The notes beneath the pieces were generated by a model that was not told where the DNA came from, ran no database searches, and saw only the letters and a list, made by a program, of their open reading frames with translations. A stretch of DNA of 64,000 bases from Camarhynchus parvulus (lineage: Eukaryota; Chordata; Aves; Passeriformes; Thraupidae). Position numbers and translations under genes: made by a program. Position 1 is the stretch's first letter, and every line of letters begins with the position of its first letter. The stretch is taken from positions 29,509,493 through 29,573,492 of the forward strand of contig NC_044573.1 of the NCBI RefSeq assembly GCF_901933205.1. The letters run 5' to 3'. Shown here one piece after another: positions 27,201-42,200 of the stretch.

Positions 27201-30200
27201 GTAAAATCCTCTTGCAAATGTAGCTTTTAATGAGAGGCCATTATTATATTAGGACATATTACAAGTAACATTGCCTATAGCATTTAAGCCATATGTCATG
27301 AGAATTGCTATTAAAATACTACAAGTAATATTAATTCAATTGCTGCAATCAGTGTTAAGATGCAGACTCTCAAGCCAGCCAGTTATCTATGCATTCCCCT
27401 CCCAAACACATGCATCTACTTTAGAAAAATCAGTAATTAGCAGGAGGATTCTATACTACAAGAGGAACAACTGTGATTGATTAATTTATTCCTTTTGGTC
27501 ACAAAATATGAAGAGGATCAGAAAAATCTGTCCCAGTACAGTTCATCCAGCCAATGAATCACAAATTAAAAGTAGCAGATTCTAGTAAGCTTTTGGCTTG
27601 AAAAAGAATAAACCTGACCACAAATATGATCACAATATAAGGCACCTCTTAGAACCCCTGACATAACAGGACAAGGAATACCAGTGGGCAGAACATAGTG
27701 AAAATGCAACTGGGTCTTCAATGCAGTGACTGAGGAGGGTCAGCTACTGCAATATTCTCAGACCACTAGAAAAAGAACAAGGAATGCACTGCTAAAGGTT
27801 TAAAACAAAAAATGTCTATGTTAAATTAGGCCTCTGGGACTTATTTTTTCAGAGGAGAAAAACAAATTGAAACTAGCATGAGAAAAAGAAAAGCACAGGA
27901 GACTTCTTGAGAACAGGGCATACCATTCTCTTTTTTGGTCACTTTAAATAATTTTCTTTTTCATCTAAATGAATAATGATACAGTTGTATTTTATATGAT
28001 CAATCAAATAGAACAGCACTTCTAATGGATAAAAATAAGGATTAAAAAGATGTTTTCACAATATTTGGGTTTTTAATTGATATCCTAGTTGGCACCCTTC
28101 CATATTCCATTTCTATCTATGACCGAAATAACTTTAATTGCCACTTTTTAACTTTGCAACTACCTGGCAAAAGTAAGACAGTGCTAAAAATTAATTTAAA
28201 AAGGAGAGCTTTTGTGGTAACATAGTCACCTAAGTATTTCAGGGTCTAAAATTTTGTTTGCACACATTCTAGAAAAGCCCTGGTGAAAGGACTTTTATAG
28301 AAATAGGATTCTGGCACCCTAACAACCCAGAATGAACAACCTAACTAAAGTTTCTCCAACTTTCTCCTTATTTAATATTCTATTTTGATACCTCAAGAAA
28401 CCAAAAACTGGAAGAATTGCACTGGTATGTATCCAACCCTTGCCTTGATACAGGGTTTAGAAACAGCCAGGACCACTTGCAGGTAACCATTTAGCTAAAA
28501 TGTCTGCTACCCCCCAGGGCCATCACAAAATGGAGTTGGCCAATGCTGTAACAGCAAGGAGAACTTGATATAAGATATGCCTAGGGAATGGTTTAACTGC
28601 ACTAAAAAAAGAAAAATAAATTTACCAAATTGAACATGTCACAAGCTTATGTGCATGTAAGTTCATGCATGCCTATGTAAAATATGGCATTTGTAGCCAG
28701 CTCATCATATCTAAATGTCACCCTTGGAACAGAAATAAGTATTTAAAAACAAGCAGCAAACTTGTAAAAATACACCAGAATCAAGACAGACAACATTGTC
28801 ACTTAAAACCTAACACTCAGATTAATTTTATGATCCTTTTTGACACCTCTACCTTTTTATCCTATCTCTCTTTTATTGACTTCCTTTTTCCTTTGCTCCT
28901 GTTCCTTCTCTCCTTTTTCTACCTCAATTACTACAATACAAAATACCCTAAAGAAGATACATAAACACACCACCATTCATGCTTCCTAATTGTCTCTATG
29001 CTGTTATTCTGTATTTTTGTGGAAACACATTGGGATGACAAAACTGGTTATTAACATTAAAAAGATAATTAGAAGATATTACCTGGTTCAAAATTTCTTC
29101 AAATTGTGGAAGTTTGTTTAACTCCACCAGATTTAGCCATATCATGTCAAGAATCCAGCGGCTTGGTTTGGGTGGGCAAGCCTGTAGATCCAACGCTGCA
29201 CCTCCTGTGGATAAAAACACAGGATGAAATGTACTTTCTGATGAAATACATGATATTCCAGGGGTCAAGATATAATTGACATTTCTTTTTAATTTATATA
29301 TTTTGACCTAAGTAATTTTCTCCAGGAAACTGGCTGTACTCTTGTGTCCTTAGCATTTATTTTATACCAAAGGATAACTTAGCATTATTAATGGCCTTCT
29401 CACAGGTGTTGGAAGGCTACTATTGGGTGTCCTCTCAGGCTTCCCTTTGCCAAGCTGAACAAGCCCAGTTCCCACAGAAACGTTGATAGAAACCATGTAG
29501 ACAAAGAAATAAGATTTTGAAATGGCATAAAAGTTAAAAAAAGTTGAATTAGCTCTACACATAAAACAATTTTTAAAAAATACCTCTAATGAGAGTTTGG
29601 AACTCTCTGTTTTCCACATGTCCTCTCTCAATATCAATTTTTAAAGCCAGGAGGAGGGTAAAGAGGAATTTGTGGTTTTCATACAGGCCTCTAACAGAAT
29701 ATGAGTGAATTTCAAAAGTAAGATATTCAATAATATTTGAGATTCTTTTCTGAGGCACAGGAGACTTCTTAGACCTAAATCATGAAAACAAAGCACAAAG
29801 AAACCACATGAATAAGAGCAAATACATTGGAAAGACAAACATCTGAATAGTAGGAAAAATCTGTGTCTTCCTACCTGGCTATAGATTGATCAAACAGCTT
29901 CAAGAACTGAGCCAGTGAAGTTTGATACATATTATTGACCATGCTCATTGCTGTAAGAAGGAAATAAAGAATGCTTCCACGCGTAGCAACAGGTCGATAT
30001 TCCTCCTGAGCAGTGTTAATCTTCACTTCAGTTTCTGCTGCCACAGACAACTTGACAGCTATTTCAGCAGCTGTTTGCTTCGTTGTTTGCAGGACACCAA
30101 TTAAAGATTCATCATCCACTAGTGAACCTGAAAAGTAAAATACTGGGTGTTTAGGATATGATTGTAACAATATTTTCACTTCAAATCTATATATAAAACA

Positions 30201-33200
30201 AAAGGCCAAATTACAGGAATTATTGATTTTTAAAAATGAAATTATTTACTGAATTACAGAAAGCTTTTAAAATAGAGACCAGACAGGATATGTAATACTA
30301 AAAATTATTTTTACATGAAACATATTTGAGCAAATTCATTCAAAATATGTTAAATGTATTTATACCAACAGCTTTGCATCACATACTAGAGAAGTCACCT
30401 ATCTTATCCACACAATCTACATAGTCAACAAATGATTTAAATTATTTTGAAGTCTATTCATTGTCACTCTCAAAGTAAAAAAGACTTATGGTCCTAAGGG
30501 AAATTATCATTCAACAATATGCATGAATCTCCAGCAGTTTCTCACAGATTTTCTGTTACCAGATTCTTTTTCCACCAGAGATAGTAAGTGGTCATTTTCA
30601 GGCTAATAATGTACTGCAAAAGAGTTTCAAAACAATTTTAAGCCAGGCCATTCCAATTTTTATTTCCATTAAAGGATTAAAGATTTGCCCATGGCCAGAT
30701 ACCTGATCTCATCTGAGGGGCAGAAAGCTCTCAAAAATATAGATGTATTTCAAAGAACTTGTTTAGGTGTTAAGCTCAGGTGTTCTGAGTTGCATATAGT
30801 GGCATGTTATGGCACCAAATCCCTCACAGTCCTCATACTCCTGCCATTGTACATTATTTTACTGAATCTTAGATGGATAAACCAAAATCTGTAAGGAAAA
30901 GACCTAGTGTGAATCAGTATTATCTGCCTAATCTGATTAATATTTTGATACATAACCTTTGGTTGCACTTAGTTTGTAAAGAAGATTGTCTTCCAGTTCC
31001 TTCATCTTCCTCTTATTAGAAGTTACATCTTCCATGAGTTTAATTCGTTCTGCCTCTAGTTCCTGTTATTGAAAAAAAAAGAAAATGGCATGACATTTTA
31101 TGGGTTGCAACTATGAGGGATACTTAAAATTCAGTTTTTGATTTTTCAAGTGAATGAATTGTGATTGAAGATACAGGTGAAGAGCTGGATCCAGTCATGA
31201 AATGTGCATCTTTCTTTTCTTGGTATCTAAAACATGTTTTTAATAACAAATATTTTTTAAGCAGTATTTATTCAGTATCTTGTGAGATATCTTATCAATG
31301 TCAAATCCAGATAATTAATTGTTTGTATTGTACTGATAGTTATATATATATTAAGAGCCTCCAGATGCATTTTTGATATTTGGAAATGTCTATACTGAAT
31401 CTGAATATAATTTTACAAAATAGCTAATATTTTTTTTTATTTGAAAATTTCTTTTTTCTACATACCAAAACCAATTAAATGGAAAAAAAATAAATATCAC
31501 TATGATTTATTTGTACTGTTAACTTACCTGTTTTTCAGTGAGAATTACTCTTCTCAGTAACTGATTCTCAAGTCCTTTCATTGTAACAGTAAAATCAATA
31601 ATTGATGTTTTTGCATTAATTTCAGGTGTGAAAGAAGGATTAGGTAGCTTTGTAGTAATGAACAGTCTAAATGTATTCATAACATCTACTTCCTTATCAC
31701 CAACTTTCACCTGTGGATTAAGTTAAAATAGTATTAAACAGAGGAAAATGAGCTTTATTAAACTCAGTAATATTGAGCAGAAAAAAAATTACACTATTTG
31801 AAGTGCCAAAAAGAGGAAATTTATTTCACAATTTAAATTTGTCATGAAAATAAAAGTCAATGATCAAATGTATAAGTTACAGTATGTTATAAAAGTTGCA
31901 TTTCACTCCAGTTAAATATAGGGATCACTTCCACTGTGGATTATGATTAACATTTTCAGAACCATTTGGTTTCTAAGCACACCTCAAATGAAGAGGTAGT
32001 AGAAACTGCTGACCTTTGTAGAAGTCATCATTCTCTTATGTCCAAGGTAAAAGGAGTTATGTGATCCAACAATGGAACAGAAATTGCTGGACATAAATTT
32101 CATCTTTATTAAGACTAAGCAGGTTTCAAAGAATATTTCAAATGAAGTAAAAATTCATTCAGAGTATTCAAAATATTTTTTTATAGAATTAAGATATTCT
32201 GAAACAGCAGTCTAACTCAAAAGCTGCATGTGCACAAGGAAATCTGATCACTGGATATTGTAGTATGAATCATGGAATTGTTGGTGTTGGAAGGGACCTT
32301 AAAGATCATCTGCCATGGGACAGTGGGGGGCAAATGAGGCTCCAACATACGAGTCTCCAAGATGTCTTCAAATATCTGGCTTATAAAGGAGTAGCACCAA
32401 AGCACTTCCGTAAGCACATTTGCACTGCTTGAAAATCAGTAGAAAGAATTTTAAGCATTCAATCAGATAAGTATAATTGGTTCCAGTTTGGAAAATTCAG
32501 TAATAACCCTGGTAGTTAAACTCATAGTTTAGACTTGCCAACTTACTACACAGCTGAGGCTCTGTCTGTTATATTTTATTAGTTCGGTTTGATTCTTTAC
32601 ACGTCTCTACTGAATACAAAGTTTACCTAGGTGTTTATAACAACGATAAAATAACATTTGTCACAAGGCTAGCTACTTTTTTCATTTCTTTGCTTGATTA
32701 CTAACCTTAAAAGCAGATCCAGATTTTATGAAATTTTTTTCTAATATATTATCAAGGACTGGATCCAATTCTTCCTCTATATCTTCTATCAGGAGTGATC
32801 GTCCCAGCGAAAGACTGTCTTCAAGGTGTTGCCGGAAATACTTGTCATTCAGAGTTGTTACCTCAAAAAGCAAATTATAAATTTGCTGTAAGGACAAAGC
32901 ATTTCTTCACTATCTTACATGAAAACCACAGACCTAACAATGGAAAATTTTTCATTGTTTTTGTTAGTTGCATTGTAAAGCAGGTGCTATAAATGTTGAC
33001 CATGCAGCAATTTATGCAGAAATACTTCTGTGTGTACAGTGAAAATTACCATAAAATGGTGACTTAAAAGGTTGGCTGTAACTGAATCCTCAGGGCTTCA
33101 TTATGAGAGTAATAATGTACTAAATCAAACTGGTACAGCTTATGGCATATTAAAGATGTTATGTACATTTTAGAAATCAGAGACACCTAGCCTTTAATTT

Positions 33201-36200
33201 TCTGTTCTATGTCCTAAAAGGACTAGATTTTCTAATTTTAGCTTTGAAGTGCTGAGAAATTCCTTCTGGAAATCTGAACTCAATCTAAAAAATGAAACAC
33301 TGCTACAATATTATGAATTCAGATTGATATTTCATGAAATGGGATTCATACTATATGAAATTATTAAAAAGCATGCATAAAATAGTAATCTATATAATTA
33401 ACTAATTCTAAACCCTCCAAAATTTATTGATATTCAGGACATATGAGTTTTCTCAGCATTCAGGCTAAGGGTTTTAAAATGCAGTTTCCTTTTGCCATGT
33501 CACATCATTTGGGAAAAAATAATTTGTGATGCAAATAGTGACACATGAACATCTTTGTATTATATTTCATGAGAAGGCATTTTAGCATATTGACTTAACC
33601 TGTAAAAGAGCTGTGAAGATTGCAGTAATGTTAGTATAGGCAAATTTTTCATGGGTATGGCTTCAGCTGGATTTCCTCAACTTCCTTTTGTAGCAACCAC
33701 CTTATTATGAATACACTCTCAGGTTCTAAATTATGGGCTGCAGCACTTGAGGCACTTTGCCTACATTTTCAGAGCTGTAACTTATCCTGCCTTTATCTGT
33801 AATGTTCCTAGCAGTCGCCCAATTTGCTCTCATTTAATAATTTAATATTATACTCTTTTGCTTTTTAATTATCACCATTTGTCCTCTTTTGTGTTGGGAC
33901 CATACCTACCCATCTTGAACAAAATACTTTTATACTTTTTTGTTAGAACTCATACAAGTTGGATAGTCTTTTCCAAGCCCTTGAGTGAGATTTACAGCTG
34001 TTCTCAAGTTCCCTGCTGATGCATAAATGTCAGTCTCCATACACGTTAAACTTACCACAGATCACATTGACTCAAATGCAACCTCCTAATGTTTGAAGGA
34101 GTATAATAGAGCACACCCGTCCTTTAAGACACTGTTTACCTGTAATTCATTATCCTGTTCTTTATTTATCACCCATGCTTTTCCTTGAGTTTGTGGGTCT
34201 ACTAAAAGTGGGTATCTTGATGCCTTAGTGACAATAATACCATTCTGAATTGAGAGGTGATCTCCAGGCAATCCTTGAAGATTCCACTCACTAATCTAAA
34301 GAAAAAAAATTTAAAGAAAAAGAAGAGAGATGAAGAAAAAGGAGTAGTTTGCAATAAATTACCACGGGAATTTTTCTTCAATTCAAATTTTTCTAACAAG
34401 TAACAGGGATATCAAAGGGAATGCATATCTGAACCTGCTGAAGAAGTATTAATGCAAGTATAAAAATATTTCCAGAATTTTATTCTTATGGATTTTTTAA
34501 ACTGAATAGAATCACAAAAAGTATATTTTAAAGTGTCAGAATGTTAAAAGACAGCTTGACAGACAAATTAAGCATTGGGATCAATTAAGCAAAAACTAGT
34601 CTAAGAGAGCTTTTGGAAATTAATGTTTACTAAAGGAAACTTGAAGATTCTGGCATTTCCCACTCTTTGCCCATTTCTAATACATTTACAATGAATAAAA
34701 GGAGTTTATGTATTCTATTTTAAATTACAACCAAACCCACTGTTTTAGAAATGTCCTGGTTTTGGCTGAAATAAAGGTCAATTTTCTCTTAGTAGATGGT
34801 ACAGTGCTGTGTTTTTCTGCTTTAGTGTGAGAATAGTGTTGGCACCCTGATGTTTTGGCTGTTGCTCAGTAGTGCTTACCCCAAGTCATGGATTTTTCCA
34901 TGTCCTGTTCTCTGCCAGCGAGCAGGTGCACAAAAAGCTGGGAGGGAGCATGGCCAGGACAGCTGACCTGAACTGGCCCAAGGGATATTCCATACCATAG
35001 AATGCCATCTCCACTATATAAACTGGGGGAGTTACTCAGAAGAGGCTTGATCATGGTTTAAGGATTGACTGGGTATTGGTCAGCAGGGGGTGAGAAATTC
35101 TGTTGTGCATCACTTCTTTCTCTTGGGTTTTGTTACTATTACTACGCCAAGATTTAGTGGAAATTGCCAGGAGCATGTGGAAACAGCAGAACTACTCAGC
35201 ACAGCAATATTCGGAATACTGGGGATTATAGTCCTTCTCTAAGCAGGCATAATACTGGCTAACAGATGTAGAATATGCTAACAGAAATTCAAATTAAACC
35301 CTCCAAGCACCAATAACTTACTGTTGGTTGATCTACCAACATAGAAATCAGGTTCAAATCTTCAGAAAAGGGGATTTTATGCTCTCTCAACTCTGTTTCC
35401 CATAAGTCTTTAAGCAAAAGGTTTCTGAAGTCTTGATTAAAAGGTCCACAGTATGAAAGAAAGCCTGTGCAGAGCAATATATCTCCCACAAGTCTAGAAA
35501 AGGAAGAAAAATCACCATTAAAAGGTGGTGCACAAATTCAATTTTTAATTACTTAGAAAACCTGCTTTTGAAACATAAGAATATAAAAAAAAAGTTGTTT
35601 CCAGAGCATTTTTGAGGCAAAACTTAAAGAGTAGTATTTTATGAAAACACCATCTCCACCCCCACAAAACAATAAAGCCCTAATGACAGCTAAATGAGTG
35701 AAGAAAATTGTTAATTTCTTAAAAATATGTCTGAAATACAGTATTTATCAAGGATACAAACCTAGTTCTATTGAAACTCCCACCAGAAATGCCCACTTTC
35801 CTCATAGCAAATTTGTAGTAACATAAGTCTTCTACAGAAGCTGAGCTTATCTGAAGCTTTCACTTCCCCAGTGACATCAGAAGGATGTGCAGTATTAGGG
35901 GGACTGCAGAAGCAGCTGTAATACAGGCACCTAACAGTCCTGGTAATAATCTTTTTAGAAGCTAATTCCAAAATCAGAGGTATTGTTCTTAACTGAAATA
36001 CTAGTACTCAGCATCCATGTATTCTTACTTATGGGAGGAAAATTCAAATTTCAGGGTAGTTCATTTGATTGCATTGCTATATTAAGATTTCCAGGAAGAA
36101 AATTAGGTACCAGAATTAAAGCTACTAAATTGTTTACCAACATTTCAGTTTTTACAAGCATTTTCTTTTTTGTTTTTCTGTAATGGATTTGATACCTTTT

Positions 36201-39200
36201 AATTTGAGATTTAAATTCTTTGCTTTGCTGAGTCCACCTAACTTTCTCTCCACTCAGTCCATCGATAAGTGCAGAGGCTGCTTGCATCTTTCTTTTGCAT
36301 GATTCTGCATCATCCTCTAAGTCCTAAAATTAAAAAAATGTCCTGCTTAATCATCAAATGCAAAATGGTGGAGTTATTTTATATACTTTTCATCCTCTTA
36401 TATTTTTTATAATTATTTTATTTATTTAATAAAATAAATATTTTATTAATATTTATCTATAAAACTAACAGACACTTCAGGGCATCTAATATGTTCCTAT
36501 TCACAGGAAGAAGATATAGGCTTAAATCTCTTACTATTGCACCTGAATCTCAGCCATGTTATTCAAGGTGGCAGGTAAATGTGTGTTTGCAGCAAATTCC
36601 AATTATATAACAACATTGTACAAGCATTTTTGATAAGACTAAAATACTTTTATCTCACCATTTTCTCCTTCATTGCTGCATCAAACTTTGCCTGCACTTT
36701 ATCCAGTTCAGCTTGCTTTTCATCTAATTCTGCCTGAGCTTTATCTTTTTCTGCATTAGCTACTTTCAGGCGACCTTCTTGTTTTGCCAGGTTAGCCTGC
36801 AAAGGAGAAAAAAAATAGAAGTTCAATCATATATATTATTTGAATATAATTCAATGAACTATTTAAGCCTATTTAGTTGGTAATCACAAGACAACAATAC
36901 ATCAAAATAACTTTTATATAAACATAAAAACATTTAAGCTGAAAACTATATTACATATATACCAAAGATAAGATTTTTTTGTTCAATGACAATACAGCAC
37001 CTAAAGTTCTACTATATATTGTCAATTTTATTCCTTTAAAAAAAATTACATTTCAAGAAGGTGGTTAAGGAAGTAAGGTCCTGATCTGTACACATTGGTT
37101 AGACTAGAAGAACCATCACTCAGTATTCTTGCTTGACTATATGTAGTTTCCTCTTCTATTAGTGAATTTTGTAGTGACCAGCAATCACAACAGGAGATTG
37201 GTCCTTTATCAGCTAACAATATTGCTTTTACACACTAGGAAATGGTCCTAAAACAGTGACTCTTCCTATTGTTCCTAAAATTATATTTATGGTGAACACA
37301 GGAAATTAAATTATTTTAAAAAATATTAATCTGTATTACTGTTGCTTCTGTAAATAACACTTCTACCAGTGACAAAATGTGAAAAAAATTTGGGGTTGCC
37401 ATGTGCTCACCGCTTTTACTATTTTTTTTTATTATGCTATATTTAAGGATAAAATAGTTTGTTTAGAACAAAAAAATCACTGACTGAGTTTCATAAACTT
37501 GAAAAAGAACACTCACACACGCTAAAGTAAAAATTTACTCTTAGAAATGTTTTCCTTATTTTGCTCTCTACTATTGCAACATAGCTCCTTTAACGTGAAC
37601 TCTGAACTTCTTTAGAAAGCCAATATTTAGGCAAGATGTCAGTGCTCCACTGCTTCTAAGTTACCAGGAGAAAACAAAAATGCTAAAATAGCTCCAAACC
37701 TCTGTTTGCAGGGCCCTCTGGAGAAGGAATGAAGATCCTGGTACAACATTTTAAAAACAATTATAAAATAATTATAACATAATAAAAAGACTGAAAACAC
37801 CTTTCCCTATACACAGTAAACCAGATCACATAAATTTAGTCTAGGCTAAGTTTTTGTTCTGTTTTCTCTCTAGAATGATGGAGAAAATAGTTTTGTTTCT
37901 GCTCCTACCCTCTTTAGCCACTGGTAAGCAAACACAAAGCAAGAGAGAGGATGTATTACCTTAAGAGGGAGGACTTCTCTGTTAACACCATAAAATACCA
38001 CCATGGCTTTTGTCCAAGAGAGGAGTCCTGCCACGTTGCCACACACCTTTTTACCATTTTCGAATGTATAGTCTTCCATTTCAAAGTAAGGCTGGACTAA
38101 TTCTACTGTCTCATCATTGATTGTATCCCTAGCAAAGTTCCTTAGGTTGTTCAAGAACGGGCCACTCATAAGCTTTAAAAAACAACACACGAGTTATTTA
38201 CATATTTGACATTCAAAGACTTGTTCATAGGTGTTAAAGCTGTTAAAAAGCATTCCTAAAATTCTTCTGTAAAAAAGAGGTAATTCATATTGCTAATATT
38301 GTCTGTGTGCTATTCAGTTGTAACTCCTCCCACACACCTTCTGTTATTTTGAAGTTTTAACCAATTACACTCCAGTAACTAGATTCAAAAGTTACTGATG
38401 TACTCTCCATGTCCTATATTCCTGTGTTGCACTTCAGAAGCATTTAAGAAGCATCATTTAATTTAAAAAAAATGACCCAAAGAAAGACTCAGAAATATAT
38501 TTGTAACTTAACTAAATGCAAAAAAAATTCTGAAAAGTGAAATAACTTGGTTTAATTTTTTCTAACAAACTTTTTGCATCTTACAGGCAATTCATGGAAT
38601 AACTGCTTATCTCATTTTTTTTATTATATCAGGGGAAAACAAAAGCTTTTAATGACTTTTTTAACTGTAAAAGTTTAAATAAAATGCAAGGGCACTATAT
38701 GTTACTGTTACCATCAGGCCATGTGCCAGGAAGGGTCAAAGAAACTCTAAAGCTTCTGCTACAAAAGTCTCTAAGCAATTCACCCACTATTTCTACCAGT
38801 TAGACACAGTGCATAGATACAGTTTATCTTAAAACAATATGTTTGCCTTTCAATAAAATTCTGTCATGTTTTGCGTAAACAGCATCAAATGTTCTCTGAT
38901 AAGCTAATTGCTATTTCTGATTTTTAAGAAACACCATTTGAAAACTCTACTTACTTTCAATGATTCTCCCCATGATGGCTTGCAGCAAGGCTTTTCTGGA
39001 TCCATGGTAACTTGATCCACTCTCTTTTGAAATAGTAGGAGACAGCAGTCCATGATCCTCATGATGAGGTGTGGAGGTTTTGCAAGCTTTCTAACAGTAG
39101 CGATATCCTCTGGTTTGATGGTCTGTTTGAAGAAAGGTGCAATAGAATCCTGCATTAATACCATCATTCTACTTTCCCATTCAATATCTTAATTTTCATG

Positions 39201-42200
39201 CTCATTTGTAATACTTTTCTCTGAGATGCATTTGTATTAAGGATACACCAAAAAAGCGAGAAACCTGGCCTAATTAATAAGTTTCATAGTTTGGAGGAAC
39301 TTTAGTAATTTTGTGACTATTTTTGGAAGTTTCATTTATCTCATTATCTAAATATCAGTGTAAGAGCAATCAATGCTCCTTTTTTTGCTTTTTCTACTCA
39401 ATAACTTCTTTCACATAAATTCTTATAACTGTAATGGAAGGCCATGATTGATTTCTGATTTCAGAGGTTTTTTACTGTTCGGAGCAGAATAATGAAATTA
39501 TGCAGCACAGTAGTGCCTCCAGATTTCTGAACCCTGCTTCTGATTGCCCTGAATCCCCTTTGTTTCCTGTTTTAGTCTTAAAATCAAAAGCATTGTGGTT
39601 TTTGGTGAAGGAAGAGATAGATTTTTGTCTTAAAAGACAGGTGTAACTACTTAAGTTTGAATTAAAAACATTCTGTTAGCACAAGAAGTATTCCCTTGAA
39701 TTCAGAATAACAGATATTCTAAAGGCATCAGTAGCTTTTGGAAAGAACTCCACCTTCATAATGATCAAGTATTCAGATGGAAGGGAAGAAATACTATAAA
39801 ACAGTTCCTATGTGTTTGAACTAAAATATGTGCGCCTTAAGTATTCTTAAGAGACATGGCCAGCAACAGAGAGGAGCTGGTGACAGCAGTTAATACCAAG
39901 AGACAGCTCTGTGTGGGTGGCTCTGGCCTCTCACAGATGATGCAAATAATACTGTACTACTAAAAATGAAATTTATTCACTTTCAGAGCTTCTTCTGCTT
40001 CTTCTAGTGCTGGTTTAGCTGCCTCCAGTTTTTTCTCTGCTTCCTGCTTTTCTATATCAATTGCATCCACAATCCTTTGTGCTTTATCTTTCACCTCCTG
40101 GACTTCAAGTTTTATTTTAGTTGCGGCTTCAGCACTTTCTTTGACTTCTTCTAGTACCTGGAATTGGTAATAAACACATAAAATCTATAAATCAAAATGG
40201 TGGAACAAATGATTACCAGACACATGATAAAATAAGTATGTAACAGCTATTAAGTATATAAATCCAACCCCAACTACAGCTAACTATATATGGTATCATA
40301 TAACTATTGAATAAAAATTAAACGTGAGAAGTTCAATTTCATCCCTTCCTGTCACATATTTCTCTCTCATGAGATTAAAGGCCTCAAAGAATGCAGACAG
40401 TCCCTAAGTCATCACCAGCCAAAATTCACTCTCCAGTGCATATTAAATATGCACCATCAGAGCATTATGGTATCTTTCAGAAAACAGAATGCCTATACTG
40501 ATCCATTCCCTGGCATGCCTTTCCAGAGAGTCATTTTGGAAACCAGATTTCTACCAGACCACCACTCTCATGAACACACAGATACCTTGGTAATGTGAAA
40601 GACAAAATCTGAAATTGGACTGCAATGAACATTTTTCTAAGGAATTTTGAAGTAGAAAAGTCCCAATATCATGTTAACTTTTTCTCTGCTAGTAAGTGCA
40701 CATAAATCCCAAATTTAATAATGTCAATTAGGACAAAAACAACCCAAAACAAAACAAAACAACAAAACTGTGGAAAAAACTGAAATCTGATGCTTATCTG
40801 AGTGGGTAAGAAATGGGAGAAGGACAAGGAAAGCACTCAACCTCTGCTGCAGTTTAAAAGCTCCTCACTTTCAGAAGCAAATGCTAAATCAACACAATAT
40901 AGAGAGAGTAAAACCTCATTTAGGTGAGGAAAATTCTTGCAAATTACAATAAAATTCTGCAATAGTATTTTACCCACTGTATATTCTAGTGTTATTTAAA
41001 ACTCACTTACTTTATCTGCCTTAGCAGATGTCACAGCCAGCTCCTTCTCCTTAACAGCCAAGTCCTTAGAGAGCTGAGCAACAGATTCACTGGCTTCCAT
41101 CAGCTTGGACAGACCTATTAAGTAAAAGTGGGTGTAAGCAGACATACTATCATGATTGTGTCTACTGTTCACTTTTCATAGATATAAGTAATTTTGCAAG
41201 GCAGAAAATTATGATAAGATCAATTCTTCAAAAGAAAACAACAAAAACAACAAAAAAGGAACTATGTCAAGTATATGTTGCATCATAAAGTCATAAGACA
41301 ATCAGAATTTCTGAACTATGCCTCATTGTGTCGTTACATGAAGAAATTACTTAAGGATCCATTACTTCTAATAGACTCCCTTCTAGAAAAAATTGGGAAG
41401 AAGTGGAGTCAAAAGGGGACCTAAAGATCACAGCAAAATTATAATCTCCAGCTCCTGCATATTGAGTTTACCCTCTCTTGTCCCTGGTGACAGAGAGGGT
41501 GAAAAAGCACCTATGTGCTGAGGGCCAGTCCCATGCTAGCTTTTCTGTGTGCCATAGAAACCACTCGGGCCACCCACAGAGGCCGCTCAGCGTTTTATAG
41601 AACCATGGAATCACAGAATATGCTGAGTTGGAAGGAATCTATCAGGATGATCTAGTCCAACTCCTGGCCTGCACAGGACACCCCAAGAATCCCACATGTG
41701 CCTGAGAGCATCCAGGAAGAGATGTGCTTGCTCCCTGTATAGTTATATATTCAGTCTTTCCCATGCACTCATGAGTTCTTTTTTTCTCTTCTCTCTTGCT
41801 CATGGACTTAAGCACAGATATTTTGGCCATTCCTAAGTTCCTCATTGCATGCTGAAGCCTCTCCAGCCTATTTCTTCCTCATCACTGAATATTTAAATCC
41901 TACAAGTTTTCTGGAAGTAAATCTCTTTATTGCCTTCTCTCCCTAAGGATTTGAGTCAGCACACCCTTGCAGCTACACATTGGATGTGTGATATTTCTCT
42001 GTGATGGCTCTCCAATTTTCTGCTACCCCATTTCAGACAGAAAAGAGTTCTCTCCCAGCATAGCCCTTGTTCTGACACAGCTGCCTCTTGATTAGGTTAC
42101 TGCCATTCTACAGAACCACAGAATCATCTAGGTGGGAAGAAACCCTCAATATCATCTAGTTACCAATCCAGCACGTTCAACCCAGAAGCCACAAAAGGGA

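Larger units (their letters stand above)
38173..41010. other. Three DNAH5 introns around the stalk exons
   Basis: The introns are 38173-38954, 39123-39980 and 40158-41010, each about 0.8 kb, separating the coiled-coil 1 and microtubule-binding-domain exons. No repeat family or RNA gene is recognised in them. Confidence 0.5.

Noticed and set aside
36405..36455. AT-rich imperfect palindrome in an intron
   Set aside because: Arms consist only of A and T with short perfect stems, as expected by chance in such composition.
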